Notes under the pieces: generated by a model
Seen by the model: the letters and a program-made list of their open reading frames with translations, nothing else
What the model was told of the DNA's origin: nothing
Databases searched by the model: none
Made by a program: the position numbers and the translations under genes
Shown here: one piece after another, positions 15,111-23,465 of the stretch
How the letters are laid out: each line of letters starts with the position of its first letter
Numbering within the stretch: the first letter of the stretch is position 1
DNA from: Motiliproteus sp048265065
Lineage (GTDB): Bacteria > Pseudomonadota > Gammaproteobacteria > Pseudomonadales > Balneatricaceae
NCBI GenBank assembly: GCA_048265065.1
Contig: JBLXCH010000024.1
Coordinates: forward strand, 1 to 36,776
Direction: 5' to 3'
Length of the DNA: 36,776 bases

Positions 15111-15623
15111 ATGCCTGCTACCTTCTTTTTCAAAAAAACCATTCGTGAACGAGGCCGCCAAGGGCTCATCGGCACCTTTATTTTCACTGCAATTTTTGCC
15201 GCCATTGATAGTTATCTGCTACACCAACCCTTACAGATTGGGCATGTTGTTGGCACTTGGTTTGCCGGTCTTTTGACGCTTATTGCTCTATTGATGACTT
15301 TATGGAGTGTTTTGCTTTTAATCAGCAAAGATGCATGGATTATTGAGGTTACCGAAGTACATTTTAATTGGCAGGCTCCTAACAATACTGACGAAGAAAG
15401 TTTTAGCCTCCCTCTTAGCTCTATCGAAAAACTTTGCTGCATCACGGACACCCGTCAACTCACCAACACTGTTTACCAATTAATAACTACCACAGAACGT
15501 ATAATACTCCTCAAGCCCAATGTATCTGGCGTGGATATCCAGCAACTGCTTGAGTCTTTAGCGTCTCAAGGGATAGCAGTTGTAGAGCAAACAAATAACC
15601 ATCATGGAGCAAGAGATGGATAA
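15111..15623 (+). CDS. Two-helix membrane protein of unknown function
   Basis: A 170-aa protein with two membrane helices (about residues 19-36 and 46-72) and a soluble C-terminal half rich in beta-strand pattern (WIIEVTEVHFNW, FSLPLSSIEKLCC, TERIILLKPN), similar in layout to bacterial PH-domain membrane proteins; this is a layout resemblance only. It starts 20 bp after the terminator and shows no strong ribosome site. Its end overlaps the VOC gene that follows, pointing to coupled expression. Confidence 0.65.
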   Translation: MPATFFFKKTIRERGRQGLIGTFIFTAIFAAIDSYLLHQPLQIGHVVGTWFAGLLTLIALLMTLWSVLLLISKDAWIIEVTEVHFNWQAPNNTDEESFSLPLSSIEKLCCITDTRQLTNTVYQLITTTERIILLKPNVSGVDIQQLLESLASQGIAVVEQTNNHHGARDG

Positions 15624-16038
15624 GCGAATCAGCATGATTACCTTAGGGGTAAAGGATCTCGAAAAATCTATCGAGTTTTATGAAAAGGGGTTGAGATTCC
15701 CCCGCATGGACTCTCCACCGAGCGTTGCTTTTTTTACTTTAAATGGTACTTGGCTAGGTCTATTTGGCTACGATGAGTTAGCAGAAGATGCGCAAGTCGC
15801 CGCCGACGGCACTGGTTTTAAAGGGGTGAGTCTCGCTCATAATGTTGAGTCTGAAGCGGAAGTCGATGCCGTTATGCAACAAGCCCTAGACGCTGGGGCT
15901 ACATTAACGAAAAAACCACAAAAAGTCTTTTGGGGTGGGTATTGTGGCTATTTTGCCGATCCTGACGGTCATTTATGGGAGATCGCGCACAATCCTTTTT
16001 GCTGGATAGGGCCAGAAGCGACACAAAAGTTGTCATAG
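15616..16038 (+). CDS. VOC family protein (glyoxalase/dioxygenase superfamily)
   Basis: A 140-aa single vicinal-oxygen-chelate protein with two beta-alpha-beta-beta-beta modules: the first starts ISMITLGVKDLEKSIEFYEKGL, the second ends YFADPDGHLWEIAHNP, which carries the usual metal-ligand Glu. The first-strand His found in many VOC enzymes is replaced by Thr (MITLGV). The start ATG at 15616 has GGAG six bases upstream; an earlier ATG at 15604 would add four residues. The family includes glyoxalase I, dioxygenases and fosfomycin-resistance proteins, but this subgroup has no assigned substrate. It overlaps the preceding gene by a few bases. Confidence 0.88.
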   Translation: MDKRISMITLGVKDLEKSIEFYEKGLRFPRMDSPPSVAFFTLNGTWLGLFGYDELAEDAQVAADGTGFKGVSLAHNVESEAEVDAVMQQALDAGATLTKKPQKVFWGGYCGYFADPDGHLWEIAHNPFCWIGPEATQKLS

Positions 16039-16048
16039 AGTAGCTACT

Positions 16049-16117
16049 AGTCGCTATGCAGTTAGTAGCTATGCAGTTGTAGCTATGCAGTAATTGTTTA
16101 ATAGCTGTGTAGTAATT
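16049..16117. repeat. Imperfect tandem repeat of about 15 bp (AGTAGCTATGCAGTT)
   Basis: About four diverging copies of a 15-17 bp unit sit between the converging VOC and histidine kinase genes. The first two copies differ at one position; the last is degraded. No coding or terminator function is evident, though a 10-bp palindrome GAAGCGCTTC at 16151-16160 next to the kinase stop could help terminate transcription. Confidence 0.75.
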
Positions 16118-16161
16118 ACCCATGTGAACGTCTATTCAACCCGTCTAACCGAAGCGCTTCA

Positions 16162-18867
16162 TCATAACCATTGCTGTAAGGTTTGCTTCAAGGTATCGGC
16201 TAAAATAGGTTTGGTTAAAAACGCGTCCATTCCGGCTTTCTCGCATCGGCATTTATCTTCAGGAAAAGCATCAGCAGTTAACGCAACAATAGGGATTGCA
16301 GCCTGACTCGTATTAGTTTCCCAGCGACGGATCGTTTCCGTCGCCGTATAACCATCCATAATGGGCATATTAAGATCCATCAAAATTACATCAAATTTCT
16401 GACCTTCTTTAATAATCATCTCAACAGCTTTTTGGCCATTTTCAGCCAAGGCAACATCTACCCCCATTCTCGACAAAATCGCTTGGGCCACCATACGGTT
16501 TGTTTTGTCGTCTTCAACCACTAACACTCGGCCAGTCAGGACGTCTGCCGACGGGTTATTCTGAACCTGATCAATGTCACAGTATTCAGCGCCTTCACTA
16601 ACATCCCAATGTCTGCGTTGCATACATACCTGAAACCAAAAGCGAGCCCCACCTTCGGCTCTGTTTTCAACGCCAGCATCGCCATTCATCAGCCGACTGA
16701 GACTTCTCACAATTGACAACCCTAGTCCAGAGCCACCATATTTACGGGTTGTAGAATCATCTGTTTGAACAAAAGGTTCAAACAACATGCCGATTTTTGC
16801 TTCCGGCACGCCAATACCTGTATCACTAACAGAAAACTCAACGATGGAATGGTCGTCTCGCTGCTGGATTTCTTTAACCGTGATATCGACGTCGCCAGCA
16901 GCCGTGAATTTGATCGCATTATTAACCAAGTTCGATAGCATTTGGCGTACCCGCAAAGGATCACCTATATAGGATAGATGACTATCAGGGTCCACTTTAA
17001 CCCGTAACTGCAACCCCTTGTTTACTGCCATTTCGTTAAAGAGTTTCGATACCTCAGCTAAAACCGCAGTCAACTCCACCGCGCCACTTTCAAGAGATAT
17101 TTTTCCTGCCTCCACTTTTGAAATATCTAAAATATCATTCAATAACGATAACAAGGTCTGCCCCGAATGCATTATTGTCCGGGCATATTGCTGTTGTTTC
17201 TCTACGACAAGGTCTTGGCTTTCTAACAATTGAGCCATACCCAAAATCCCATTCATGGGTGTCCTAATTTCATGGGACATGGTTGCAAGAAAGCGGCTCT
17301 TTGCAATGTTGGCCGCTTCTGCTTTCAGTGTGGCGTCATGCAGCTTCTCTTCTGTTCTTTTAAGCTCAGTTATATCGCTAATAGTGCCGATCCAACCAGT
17401 GGAGTTATGTTGATCATCAGTCACGACGTTAGCCAAACAAAGTACCCAAACTACGGAGCCATCTGACTTTTGGATACGGTATTCAGAACGAAAGCTGTTA
17501 GCCTGACTAAGTACGCGTCTCCACTCAGATATAACCCGTTTTTGATCATCTTGGTGAATCGATCCTAACCACCCTTGTTGGCACGCATCAGCAAAAGAAA
17601 TCCCTGTTATTTCAGTCCAACGCTGACTGACAAAAGTTAGTTTTCCATGACTATCGCATTGCCATAAAGCAGAAGGAGATAATTCTGAAAGGTGACGATA
17701 ACGTGACTCACTATTAGCAAGGGCCTCTTCACTTTGCTTACGAAGACTAATTTCTTGATGAGTACCCGACACCCAAAGAGGCTTACCCTCTTCAGTCCAG
17801 TAGGACACACGTCCTCGGTCAACCACCCAAATCCATTGACCGTTTTTATGACGCATTCTGGCTTCACACTCATAGTTCGGCAGTTCTCCAGCAAAGTGCC
17901 TTTCCAACAATTCTAAAGACTTTTTCTGATCCTCCGGATGGCAAAGGGTTTTCCATGTATCAATAGAAGTCGGCATAAGCTCGTCTAACGAATAACCGAC
18001 CATTTCAGCCCAACGTTCATTACAAATCGTTTGACCGGTTTCAACGTTCCATTCCCAGGTTCCTGCTCGAGTCCCTTCAATGACTCGTTGATACTGGTCT
18101 CGTTCTTTCTCCAACGAGTTTCGTGACTCCCGCACAACACCAATCATGTTGTTAATGGTGTCTGATAGTAATGAAAGCTCTCGGTACTGGTATACGGGGA
18201 CAGCAGTGGTTGGTATACCGTGATCGTCTTGTACCGCGAGAACACCTGACATGCGTTTCAACGGTCTAATTAAAAACGAGATGGTGATATAAATTACCAA
18301 GCCAATCAGCAATATAAGCATAACTGCGCTAGAAATTAGGTTATTGACCAACACCTGAGACAATTGTTGGTCAATTTCGTCGCTAGAGATGTAAACACTG
18401 ACCTGGCCAATCGCATCATCAGAAGTAGAACTAACCAACTCTGTAGAATAAAAGAAGGCTTGATCAATAAGTTTCTGCTGGTTTTCGCTATCAGGCTTAA
18501 AACTTTCAAGCTGATTTTTACTGGTCCGCACAAAACCACTCAGATAACTCGACTGCCCGGTTAATTCACCGAAAGCATAGTTCGAGACAACTATCGCTGA
18601 ATACCCCGTTGACTCTAACTCTTTTCTCACCAATTGCTCATAGTCGTTAATCGCAAAAGCTTTCATGAAGGGTTCAATCGTTTCGCTCAAGCGGCCCAAA
18701 CTTTTATAAGCGTCCGTATGAATACGCTCCACCACAATATGACGCTGATAGTAGTATTCATAGACGGCTTTACCGCTCAACACCACCGTAACGGAAAGCA
18801 CGACCGCACCAATGAACAACTTGAGTAGAGAAGGACGAGATGCTTGGAGGTGATAGCCCATAGCCAT
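16162..18867 (-). CDS. Hybrid sensor histidine kinase with two PAS domains and a receiver
   Basis: A hybrid kinase of about 901 aa. An in-frame GTG at 18891 would add 8 residues; ATG 18867 is preferred. Numbering from the GTG: membrane helix 22-40; a periplasmic sensor domain of about 140 residues; second helix 185-207; HAMP-like linker; PAS/PAC domains at about 265-385 and 395-510; HisKA with phospho-His540 (MSHEIRTPMNG); ATPase with N-box near 654-662, DTGIG at 690 and GGSGLGLS at 719; and a C-terminal receiver with phospho-Asp839 (MDLNMPIMDG). There is no HPt domain, so a separate phosphotransfer protein is expected. The gene follows a periplasmic binding protein gene almost without gap, suggesting the binding protein feeds ligand information to the periplasmic domain, as in LuxPQ or TorTS. 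No response-regulator gene lies nearby. Confidence 0.93.
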   Translation of the reverse strand: MAMGYHLQASRPSLLKLFIGAVVLSVTVVLSGKAVYEYYYQRHIVVERIHTDAYKSLGRLSETIEPFMKAFAINDYEQLVRKELESTGYSAIVVSNYAFGELTGQSSYLSGFVRTSKNQLESFKPDSENQQKLIDQAFFYSTELVSSTSDDAIGQVSVYISSDEIDQQLSQVLVNNLISSAVMLILLIGLVIYITISFLIRPLKRMSGVLAVQDDHGIPTTAVPVYQYRELSLLSDTINNMIGVVRESRNSLEKERDQYQRVIEGTRAGTWEWNVETGQTICNERWAEMVGYSLDELMPTSIDTWKTLCHPEDQKKSLELLERHFAGELPNYECEARMRHKNGQWIWVVDRGRVSYWTEEGKPLWVSGTHQEISLRKQSEEALANSESRYRHLSELSPSALWQCDSHGKLTFVSQRWTEITGISFADACQQGWLGSIHQDDQKRVISEWRRVLSQANSFRSEYRIQKSDGSVVWVLCLANVVTDDQHNSTGWIGTISDITELKRTEEKLHDATLKAEAANIAKSRFLATMSHEIRTPMNGILGMAQLLESQDLVVEKQQQYARTIMHSGQTLLSLLNDILDISKVEAGKISLESGAVELTAVLAEVSKLFNEMAVNKGLQLRVKVDPDSHLSYIGDPLRVRQMLSNLVNNAIKFTAAGDVDITVKEIQQRDDHSIVEFSVSDTGIGVPEAKIGMLFEPFVQTDDSTTRKYGGSGLGLSIVRSLSRLMNGDAGVENRAEGGARFWFQVCMQRRHWDVSEGAEYCDIDQVQNNPSADVLTGRVLVVEDDKTNRMVAQAILSRMGVDVALAENGQKAVEMIIKEGQKFDVILMDLNMPIMDGYTATETIRRWETNTSQAAIPIVALTADAFPEDKCRCEKAGMDAFLTKPILADTLKQTLQQWL

Positions 18868-18877
18868 AGCTGTCCCG

Positions 18878-19849
18878 CTAAGGGATGACACCTAATACGT
18901 TACGTTGAATAACTGGCAACTGCTCATCAATTGAATCAGCCGATACAGGCAATACTGGCAGTAAAATCTCCTTTTTAACTTTTTCTCCCTCTAAATGATC
19001 AACCAGTGCGTTAGCTGCTTCCTCACCCATCAAAAAAGGTTGCTGCATACCAGCACCAACCAGTTTTTCTTGTCGAATTAGTGACAAGTACTCCGGTTCT
19101 GCATCAAAACTAATCAAGAGTACTTGATCACGCTTCCCTGCAGCATCGATCGCATCCAAAGCGGCTTGATAATGTTGAGAGGTCTGCAGCCAGATAGCAG
19201 CTAGATCAGGCACGTTTAACAATAGGTCATGAGCAAACTGGTAGGTTTCATCCCGTGTAAACGCGGTTTGCTGCAACAAGCTTGCAACTTTGACGTTAGC
19301 CGCGTTCATGGCTTGCATAAACCCTGCTGTACGCATTTGTCCGTTAGAACGTTTTTGCGGTATAGCGATGATGCCCACACGACCGTTTTCTAAACCGGCC
19401 TCCTTCATCGCTTCAGTTAGCATTTTTCCTATCTCGTAGGAGCCTTGATAGTTATTCGAAGCGATATAACTCACATACTGTCCTTCATCAGCACCAATAT
19501 CAGCAATAACAACAGGTACTTCTGCTTGATCTGCCAATTTCAGCATCGTCACCGCAGCAGACGAGTTTGTAGGTGAGATAATCACTCCTTTGACCCCTGA
19601 ATTAATCGCCGTCAGCATATTCGCCAATTCTGTTTTAGCGCTATTTTCAGCCGTGTAGACATTAAGGGTATAACCCAACTGCTCAGCCCGATGCGCCATT
19701 CCTTTTTTTAAAATCTCCCAGAACGGAATTCGAATATCAGAAACGACATAAGCGATACGTGCTTGTTCAGCGGACACAACAACACTAGAAAGCAAGAGAC
19801 ATACAAAAACGGTGGTGCTACGAAAAAAATGCCGCGGGGAAAAGCCCAT
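18878..19849 (-). CDS. Periplasmic substrate-binding protein (sugar/LuxP-like), partner of the kinase
   Basis: A 323-aa periplasmic binding protein of the RbsB/LacI-type fold (Peripla_BP_4). A signal peptide ends near VVSA-EQ, then the first strand AYVVSDIRIPFWEILKKGM, the hinge-type segment KGVIISPTNSSAAVTM, and late LLISFDAEPEYLSLI and GAGMQQPFLMGEEAANAL are typical of this fold. No ABC permease or ATPase is adjacent. The next gene is a hybrid histidine kinase, so its likely job is ligand sensing rather than uptake. Ligand unknown: sugar, autoinducer-2-like molecule or TMAO-like compound are possibilities from the family. An AAGGG ribosome site precedes the ATG. Confidence 0.9.
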   Translation of the reverse strand: MGFSPRHFFRSTTVFVCLLLSSVVVSAEQARIAYVVSDIRIPFWEILKKGMAHRAEQLGYTLNVYTAENSAKTELANMLTAINSGVKGVIISPTNSSAAVTMLKLADQAEVPVVIADIGADEGQYVSYIASNNYQGSYEIGKMLTEAMKEAGLENGRVGIIAIPQKRSNGQMRTAGFMQAMNAANVKVASLLQQTAFTRDETYQFAHDLLLNVPDLAAIWLQTSQHYQAALDAIDAAGKRDQVLLISFDAEPEYLSLIRQEKLVGAGMQQPFLMGEEAANALVDHLEGEKVKKEILLPVLPVSADSIDEQLPVIQRNVLGVIP

Positions 19850-19948
19850 GTGAAACCCTTATGATCTTATCTAAAGCTCCTTTGAATATAGATCATTTTT
19901 AAAGGATTACCTGTAACAAGGAATAGAGTCTATGAGGGAAGGTGAGGT

Positions 19949-19980
19949 GAAAAGAAAAGAAAGAAAGAAAGAAAGAAAAG
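19949..19980. repeat. AAAG-type simple repeat (TTTC on the minus strand)
   Basis: A run of GAAA/GAAAA units. On the minus strand it reads as TTTTCTTTC repeated, directly after the hairpin that ends the long operon, so it doubles as the terminator's U-rich tail. It lies between that terminator and the promoter region of the binding protein gene. Confidence 0.85.
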
Positions 19981-20008
19981 AACACTGAACCATGATGGGT
20001 CAGCGTTC
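19980..20008 (-). terminator. Terminator hairpin at the end of the aryl polyene operon
   Basis: A 12-bp arm pairs with its inverse around a 5-nt loop with two mismatches (GAACxCTGAxCC with GGxTCAGxGTTC). On the minus strand it is followed at once by TTTTCTTTCTTTC. It lies 22 bp after the stop of the lipoprotein gene at 20031. Confidence 0.75.
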
Positions 20009-20030
20009 ACCTATTTATGTAAACTGGTGG

Positions 20031-20693
20031 CTATTCGCCTGACAAAACTTGTATCAACGCTTCTTCATTTAAAATTTCTTGAAGTTGGGCTTTATAGGCT
20101 CTCAAAATATTATTCTGTGGAGACTCATTCGATTTCTCTTCTATAACATCTCGGTCTTTATAACGTTCTTCGAACACTTTTCCATTTTCAGAATCATAAA
20201 CAAACACCGAAGTTTCAGTATCAAAATTAAACGCCGTGACCCAATTTAAATTAATTTTGAAAAACCATTCATGTAGTTCAAGCAAGAGTAAAAGATCTGA
20301 TTGATTATCAACCAACTGTTGCTGTACCTGTTCAACGCTAGGGTATTGATCGAACTGAACAAGCGCTACATTCCAACCGGAGTTATCAAGCCCCGTAACA
20401 ACTCTATGCCCAATAAATTCAGATAAATTCTTTTCTTTATCACCGTCTTCTGTTGCTAACACTGGATTCACATGCCAATCAAAAGGGATGCCAAAGGCAC
20501 TATGAACAACACCTATGAATTCTTCAGATTTCCCTTCGCTAACCCGTGCACGATTATCAACAACCGCTACTAAAACTTTTTCTTCAACAAGATAATTAGC
20601 ATCTGGAGACTGTTCATTTAAAGGAATTGGTGTCGCACAGCCAACAAGCAGCAACGCTAACAACGCCGCTAAGGTCAGTTTAATTAAATGCAT
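20031..20693 (-). CDS. Lipoprotein of unknown function, last gene of the polyene operon
   Basis: A 220-aa predicted lipoprotein with signal MHLIKLTLAALLALLLVGC (lipobox LVGC, Cys19). The mature part is acidic with alternating strand and helix segments: EEKVLVAVVDNRAR, SDLLLLLELHEWFFKINLNW, and a TSVFVYDSENGKVF strand near the C-terminus. This pattern resembles uncharacterised envelope lipoproteins that bind partners or lipids, but no family is recognised. It follows the methyltransferase by 50 bp and precedes a terminator, so it is the last gene of the operon. An outer-membrane role in handling the polyene product is plausible by context only. Confidence 0.7.
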   Translation of the reverse strand: MHLIKLTLAALLALLLVGCATPIPLNEQSPDANYLVEEKVLVAVVDNRARVSEGKSEEFIGVVHSAFGIPFDWHVNPVLATEDGDKEKNLSEFIGHRVVTGLDNSGWNVALVQFDQYPSVEQVQQQLVDNQSDLLLLLELHEWFFKINLNWVTAFNFDTETSVFVYDSENGKVFEERYKDRDVIEEKSNESPQNNILRAYKAQLQEILNEEALIQVLSGE

Positions 20694-20743
20694 TTATTCG
20701 ATCCTTGAGTAATTAATCGTCCGTAATTGAGCGATTGAATGAT

Positions 20744-21463
20744 TTAAAGTGGCTTAGTTGCCACCAAGTTGATTAATGTTTCTTCCCGCTGTGGTGCCGG
20801 TGTTGGTGTAATTCCAAACCAGTTTTCTAAAATGCCTAAGTCCTCTCTGCTCCACCATAAAAATGGATACGAGATTGATTGCTCTTCAACCTCAAAACCA
20901 GTATCTCGTATCAGCGCTAGATACTCATCGGCGGTTTTCTGAACATCCATTGGGTGTCTAAAAAGAAGTTTTATCATCCATGAATGAATATAACGTCGGG
21001 TAGATTCTGCGAACAGCATAATACCACCGGGTTTAAGCACACGATAAAACTCGCTTAGTGCTTTTTCTTGATTCAGCAGGTGATGGAAAGTCTGATGGCA
21101 AAACAACAAATCAACACTATTATCAGGCAATGCTAAGCTAGAGCTAGCGCCTAATAACGTTTTAATTTCTATACCATTTTGTCGTGCTTCTTGCTCAGTT
21201 GCCGAAATCATTTCAGGGTCAATATCTGCCGCAATGAGTGTTTTCGGTGAAAAACGTTGGTGCAGTTTTTTCATGGATCGTCCATAACCACACCCAACAT
21301 CAAGCACAACCTCGTACTGCGGTTGCCTAGTCGGTATTAGCGTTTCAAGATCCTGCAACGCAATTTCTAAAACTCTTGTCGTCCACACACCAGAGTGCAA
21401 GAACCATTTTCCAAAAGCGCTCTCCGGAACATAAGGTTCTGTTGTAAGATCCGCAGCATTCAT
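20744..21463 (-). CDS. Class I SAM-dependent methyltransferase
   Basis: A 239-aa cytosolic methyltransferase of the UbiE/Methyltransf_11 type. Motif I VLDVGCGYGRS is at about residues 53-63, the acidic ribose-binding residue in AADIDPEM near 79-86, and the motif-II/III region LLFCHQTFHHLLNQEKAL with FYRVLKPGGIMLFAE follows. It lies 20 bp after the HEAT-like gene in the APE operon. Known aryl polyenes can carry a methylated aromatic head group, so ring or hydroxyl methylation is the natural guess; the target is not shown by sequence. Confidence 0.85.
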   Translation of the reverse strand: MNAADLTTEPYVPESAFGKWFLHSGVWTTRVLEIALQDLETLIPTRQPQYEVVLDVGCGYGRSMKKLHQRFSPKTLIAADIDPEMISATEQEARQNGIEIKTLLGASSSLALPDNSVDLLFCHQTFHHLLNQEKALSEFYRVLKPGGIMLFAESTRRYIHSWMIKLLFRHPMDVQKTADEYLALIRDTGFEVEEQSISYPFLWWSREDLGILENWFGITPTPAPQREETLINLVATKPL

Positions 21464-21483
21464 AACGTCATACCACTCCTTGA

Positions 21484-22224
21484 TTACATATACTTAGAAG
21501 CATATTTAGCGATTTTAGGATGTGGTGTTTCTGCGATTACTCGCGATAGTAGATCCCGATACTCCCCACCACCATTTTGCCCCAAGACTTTACAAAACCA
21601 GGCTACTGCATCTTGAGACTCGGTACCTAGGTGGCTAAAAGCCTGCTGTTCAAGCACCTCTGCGGTCTTATCAAGCAAAATGGGGTCTCGTGTCTTTTCA
21701 TGGAACATGGCGCGAGCTGCAAGTCTTTGGATACCTGAATCATTACTGCTAAGCATCCGATAATAAACCGCTTTTTCTAGTTTCAACCCCTTGGTATCGA
21801 CATCAATTTCCTGAATACCTTTATTCCAAGCCTGAAAGTTATCAAAATGCTTTAATGCGTTTTTTGCATAACGACGAAAGCGCTTTTTAGACTTATCGCT
21901 CGCTATGCTTTCAAGCTGTTCAATATATTTATCGTTACCACTGTAACCTAGCGCCATAATCCGGTAAGCGGCTAAATCCTTACCCTTACCAGTGGTGTTT
22001 TTTTCCTCAAACTGTGTCTGCAACGCTTCTGCAATAGGGTCATAGAGTTTACTTGAGCTAACGCCTGACCATTGCAACTGTTTCAATGCTTGAATCTGAG
22101 CATTATGGTTAAGGGAAGTGACTTTCTCTATTAATCGGTCAATGTGTGCCTGATCCTCATTTGAGGCGAAGGCTTGAGATAACGATGCTACACACAACAA
22201 AAAAGCTAACGCTATTTGTTTCAT
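21484..22224 (-). CDS. Secreted HEAT-repeat-like protein downstream of apeR
   Basis: A 246-aa exported protein. An ATG at 22239 overlaps the apeR stop, but ATG 22224 has an AAAGGA ribosome site six bases before it and gives a clean signal peptide (MKQIALAFLLCVASLSQAFA). The mature part is all-helical with HEAT-like pairs: HIDRLIEKVTSLNHNAQIQA, AAYRIMALGYSGNDKYIEQL, IQRLAARAMFHEKTRDPILL. Such repeats are protein-binding scaffolds. It sits between apeR and the methyltransferase with small gaps, so is co-expressed with the pigment genes. It is not among the standard APE functions I can name. Role unknown; probably a periplasmic partner of the export step. Confidence 0.7.
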   Translation of the reverse strand: MKQIALAFLLCVASLSQAFASNEDQAHIDRLIEKVTSLNHNAQIQALKQLQWSGVSSSKLYDPIAEALQTQFEEKNTTGKGKDLAAYRIMALGYSGNDKYIEQLESIASDKSKKRFRRYAKNALKHFDNFQAWNKGIQEIDVDTKGLKLEKAVYYRMLSSNDSGIQRLAARAMFHEKTRDPILLDKTAEVLEQQAFSHLGTESQDAVAWFCKVLGQNGGGEYRDLLSRVIAETPHPKIAKYASKYM

Positions 22225-22235
22225 TTTGAGTCCTT

Positions 22236-23465
22236 TCATTTCCAGTTTTTAAAAATTAACGAGGTATTAATGCCGCCGAAGGCAAAATTGTTATTCATCA
22301 CATAATCAGTGTCTATAAACTGCCCTTCGCGGCGAATATACCCTAAATTTGCGCACTCAGGATCAACATTTTCCAAATTTGCCGTCCCATGAAACCAGCC
22401 CTCTTCCATCATAGAGATGCTAACCCACGCTTCTAATGCACCGCAGGCACCGAGGGTATGTCCGGTAAAGCTTTTAAACGCACTGATGGGTATTTGTTCA
22501 CCAAAAACTGATGCAGTGGCATGACTTTCTGCAATATCCCCTCGCTCAGTGGCAGTTCCATGTGCACTCACATAACCAATATCAGCAGCGTTCAGACCGG
22601 CATCCTTTAATGCTAGCTGCATTGCTCCCTCCATAGTCACTGAGGACGGCTGAGTAACGTGAGTGCCATCGGAATTACAACCAAAGCCAACTACCTCGGC
22701 GTAAATCGTCGCACCACGGGCTCGAGCATGCTCGAGTTCTTCAAGGATCATCGTGCAACTACCCTCACCAATAACTAAACCATCACGATCTTTATCAAAA
22801 GGGCGTGGTGTAAGGTGAGGCTCATCATTTCGCGTGCTGGTTGCATACAGCGTATCAAACACGGCAGCTTCGGTAGGGCATAAACCTTCGCAGCCACCAG
22901 CAACCATCGCTTTTTGCAAACCATGTTTAATCGTTTCATAAGCATAACCAATACCTTGGCTACCAGAAGTACATGCGCTAGAAGTCGTAATAACTCTCCC
23001 TTGAAGACCAAAATACACACCGATATTCACCGGCGCAGTATGCGCCATCATTTTAATGTAGGAGTTAGCATTCAAGCCGTCTGCGGAGTGATTGAGCAGC
23101 ATATTACCGAACTCACCAAAAGCATCGGTATCGCCTATCGAGGAACCAAAAGCAACGCCGACTTGCCCACTGTTTAAAAACGCTTTGTCGTCGAAAAGGT
23201 CTGCATCTTGTAATGCCCGCTCAGTGCTCAAAACAGCCATTTGTGCAACTCGCCCCATGCTCCTTAAATGCTTACGGGTGTAATGAGAAGGCATCTTAAA
23301 ATCATCGATAACGCCGGCAAGCTTAGTGTTTAGCCCATCATATTTATCCCATTCTTTCATCTGGGATATGCCGGTTCGGCCCTGCTTTAAATTGTCAAAG
23401 ATGGTGCCCCACTCATGACCGATTGGAGAGAGCCCAGCAACACCTGTAATTACAACGCGCTTCAT
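22236..23465 (-). CDS. apeR: Beta-ketoacyl-ACP synthase ApeR-like
   Basis: A 409-aa FabF-type ketosynthase that would condense malonyl-ACP with the growing chain. The complete Cys-His-His triad is present: Cys165 (SSACTSGSQG), His302 (SAHGTATERGD) and His336 (KSFTGHTLGA), so it is catalytic. In studied APE systems ApeR acts as a homodimer alongside the ApeO-ApeC pair. Full length for the family. It is the last of the core genes in the usual ape order and touches apeQ directly: its ATG begins one base within the apeQ stop region (23465). Assigning ApeR rather than another KS rests on position and family. Confidence 0.9.
   Translation of the reverse strand: MKRVVITGVAGLSPIGHEWGTIFDNLKQGRTGISQMKEWDKYDGLNTKLAGVIDDFKMPSHYTRKHLRSMGRVAQMAVLSTERALQDADLFDDKAFLNSGQVGVAFGSSIGDTDAFGEFGNMLLNHSADGLNANSYIKMMAHTAPVNIGVYFGLQGRVITTSSACTSGSQGIGYAYETIKHGLQKAMVAGGCEGLCPTEAAVFDTLYATSTRNDEPHLTPRPFDKDRDGLVIGEGSCTMILEELEHARARGATIYAEVVGFGCNSDGTHVTQPSSVTMEGAMQLALKDAGLNAADIGYVSAHGTATERGDIAESHATASVFGEQIPISAFKSFTGHTLGACGALEAWVSISMMEEGWFHGTANLENVDPECANLGYIRREGQFIDTDYVMNNNFAFGGINTSLIFKNWK

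Noticed and set aside
18878..18891. Frameshift joining the binding protein and kinase into one gene
   Set aside because: Each has complete ends: the binding protein has a proper C-terminus and the kinase has its own first membrane helix, so a short overlap is the simpler view.
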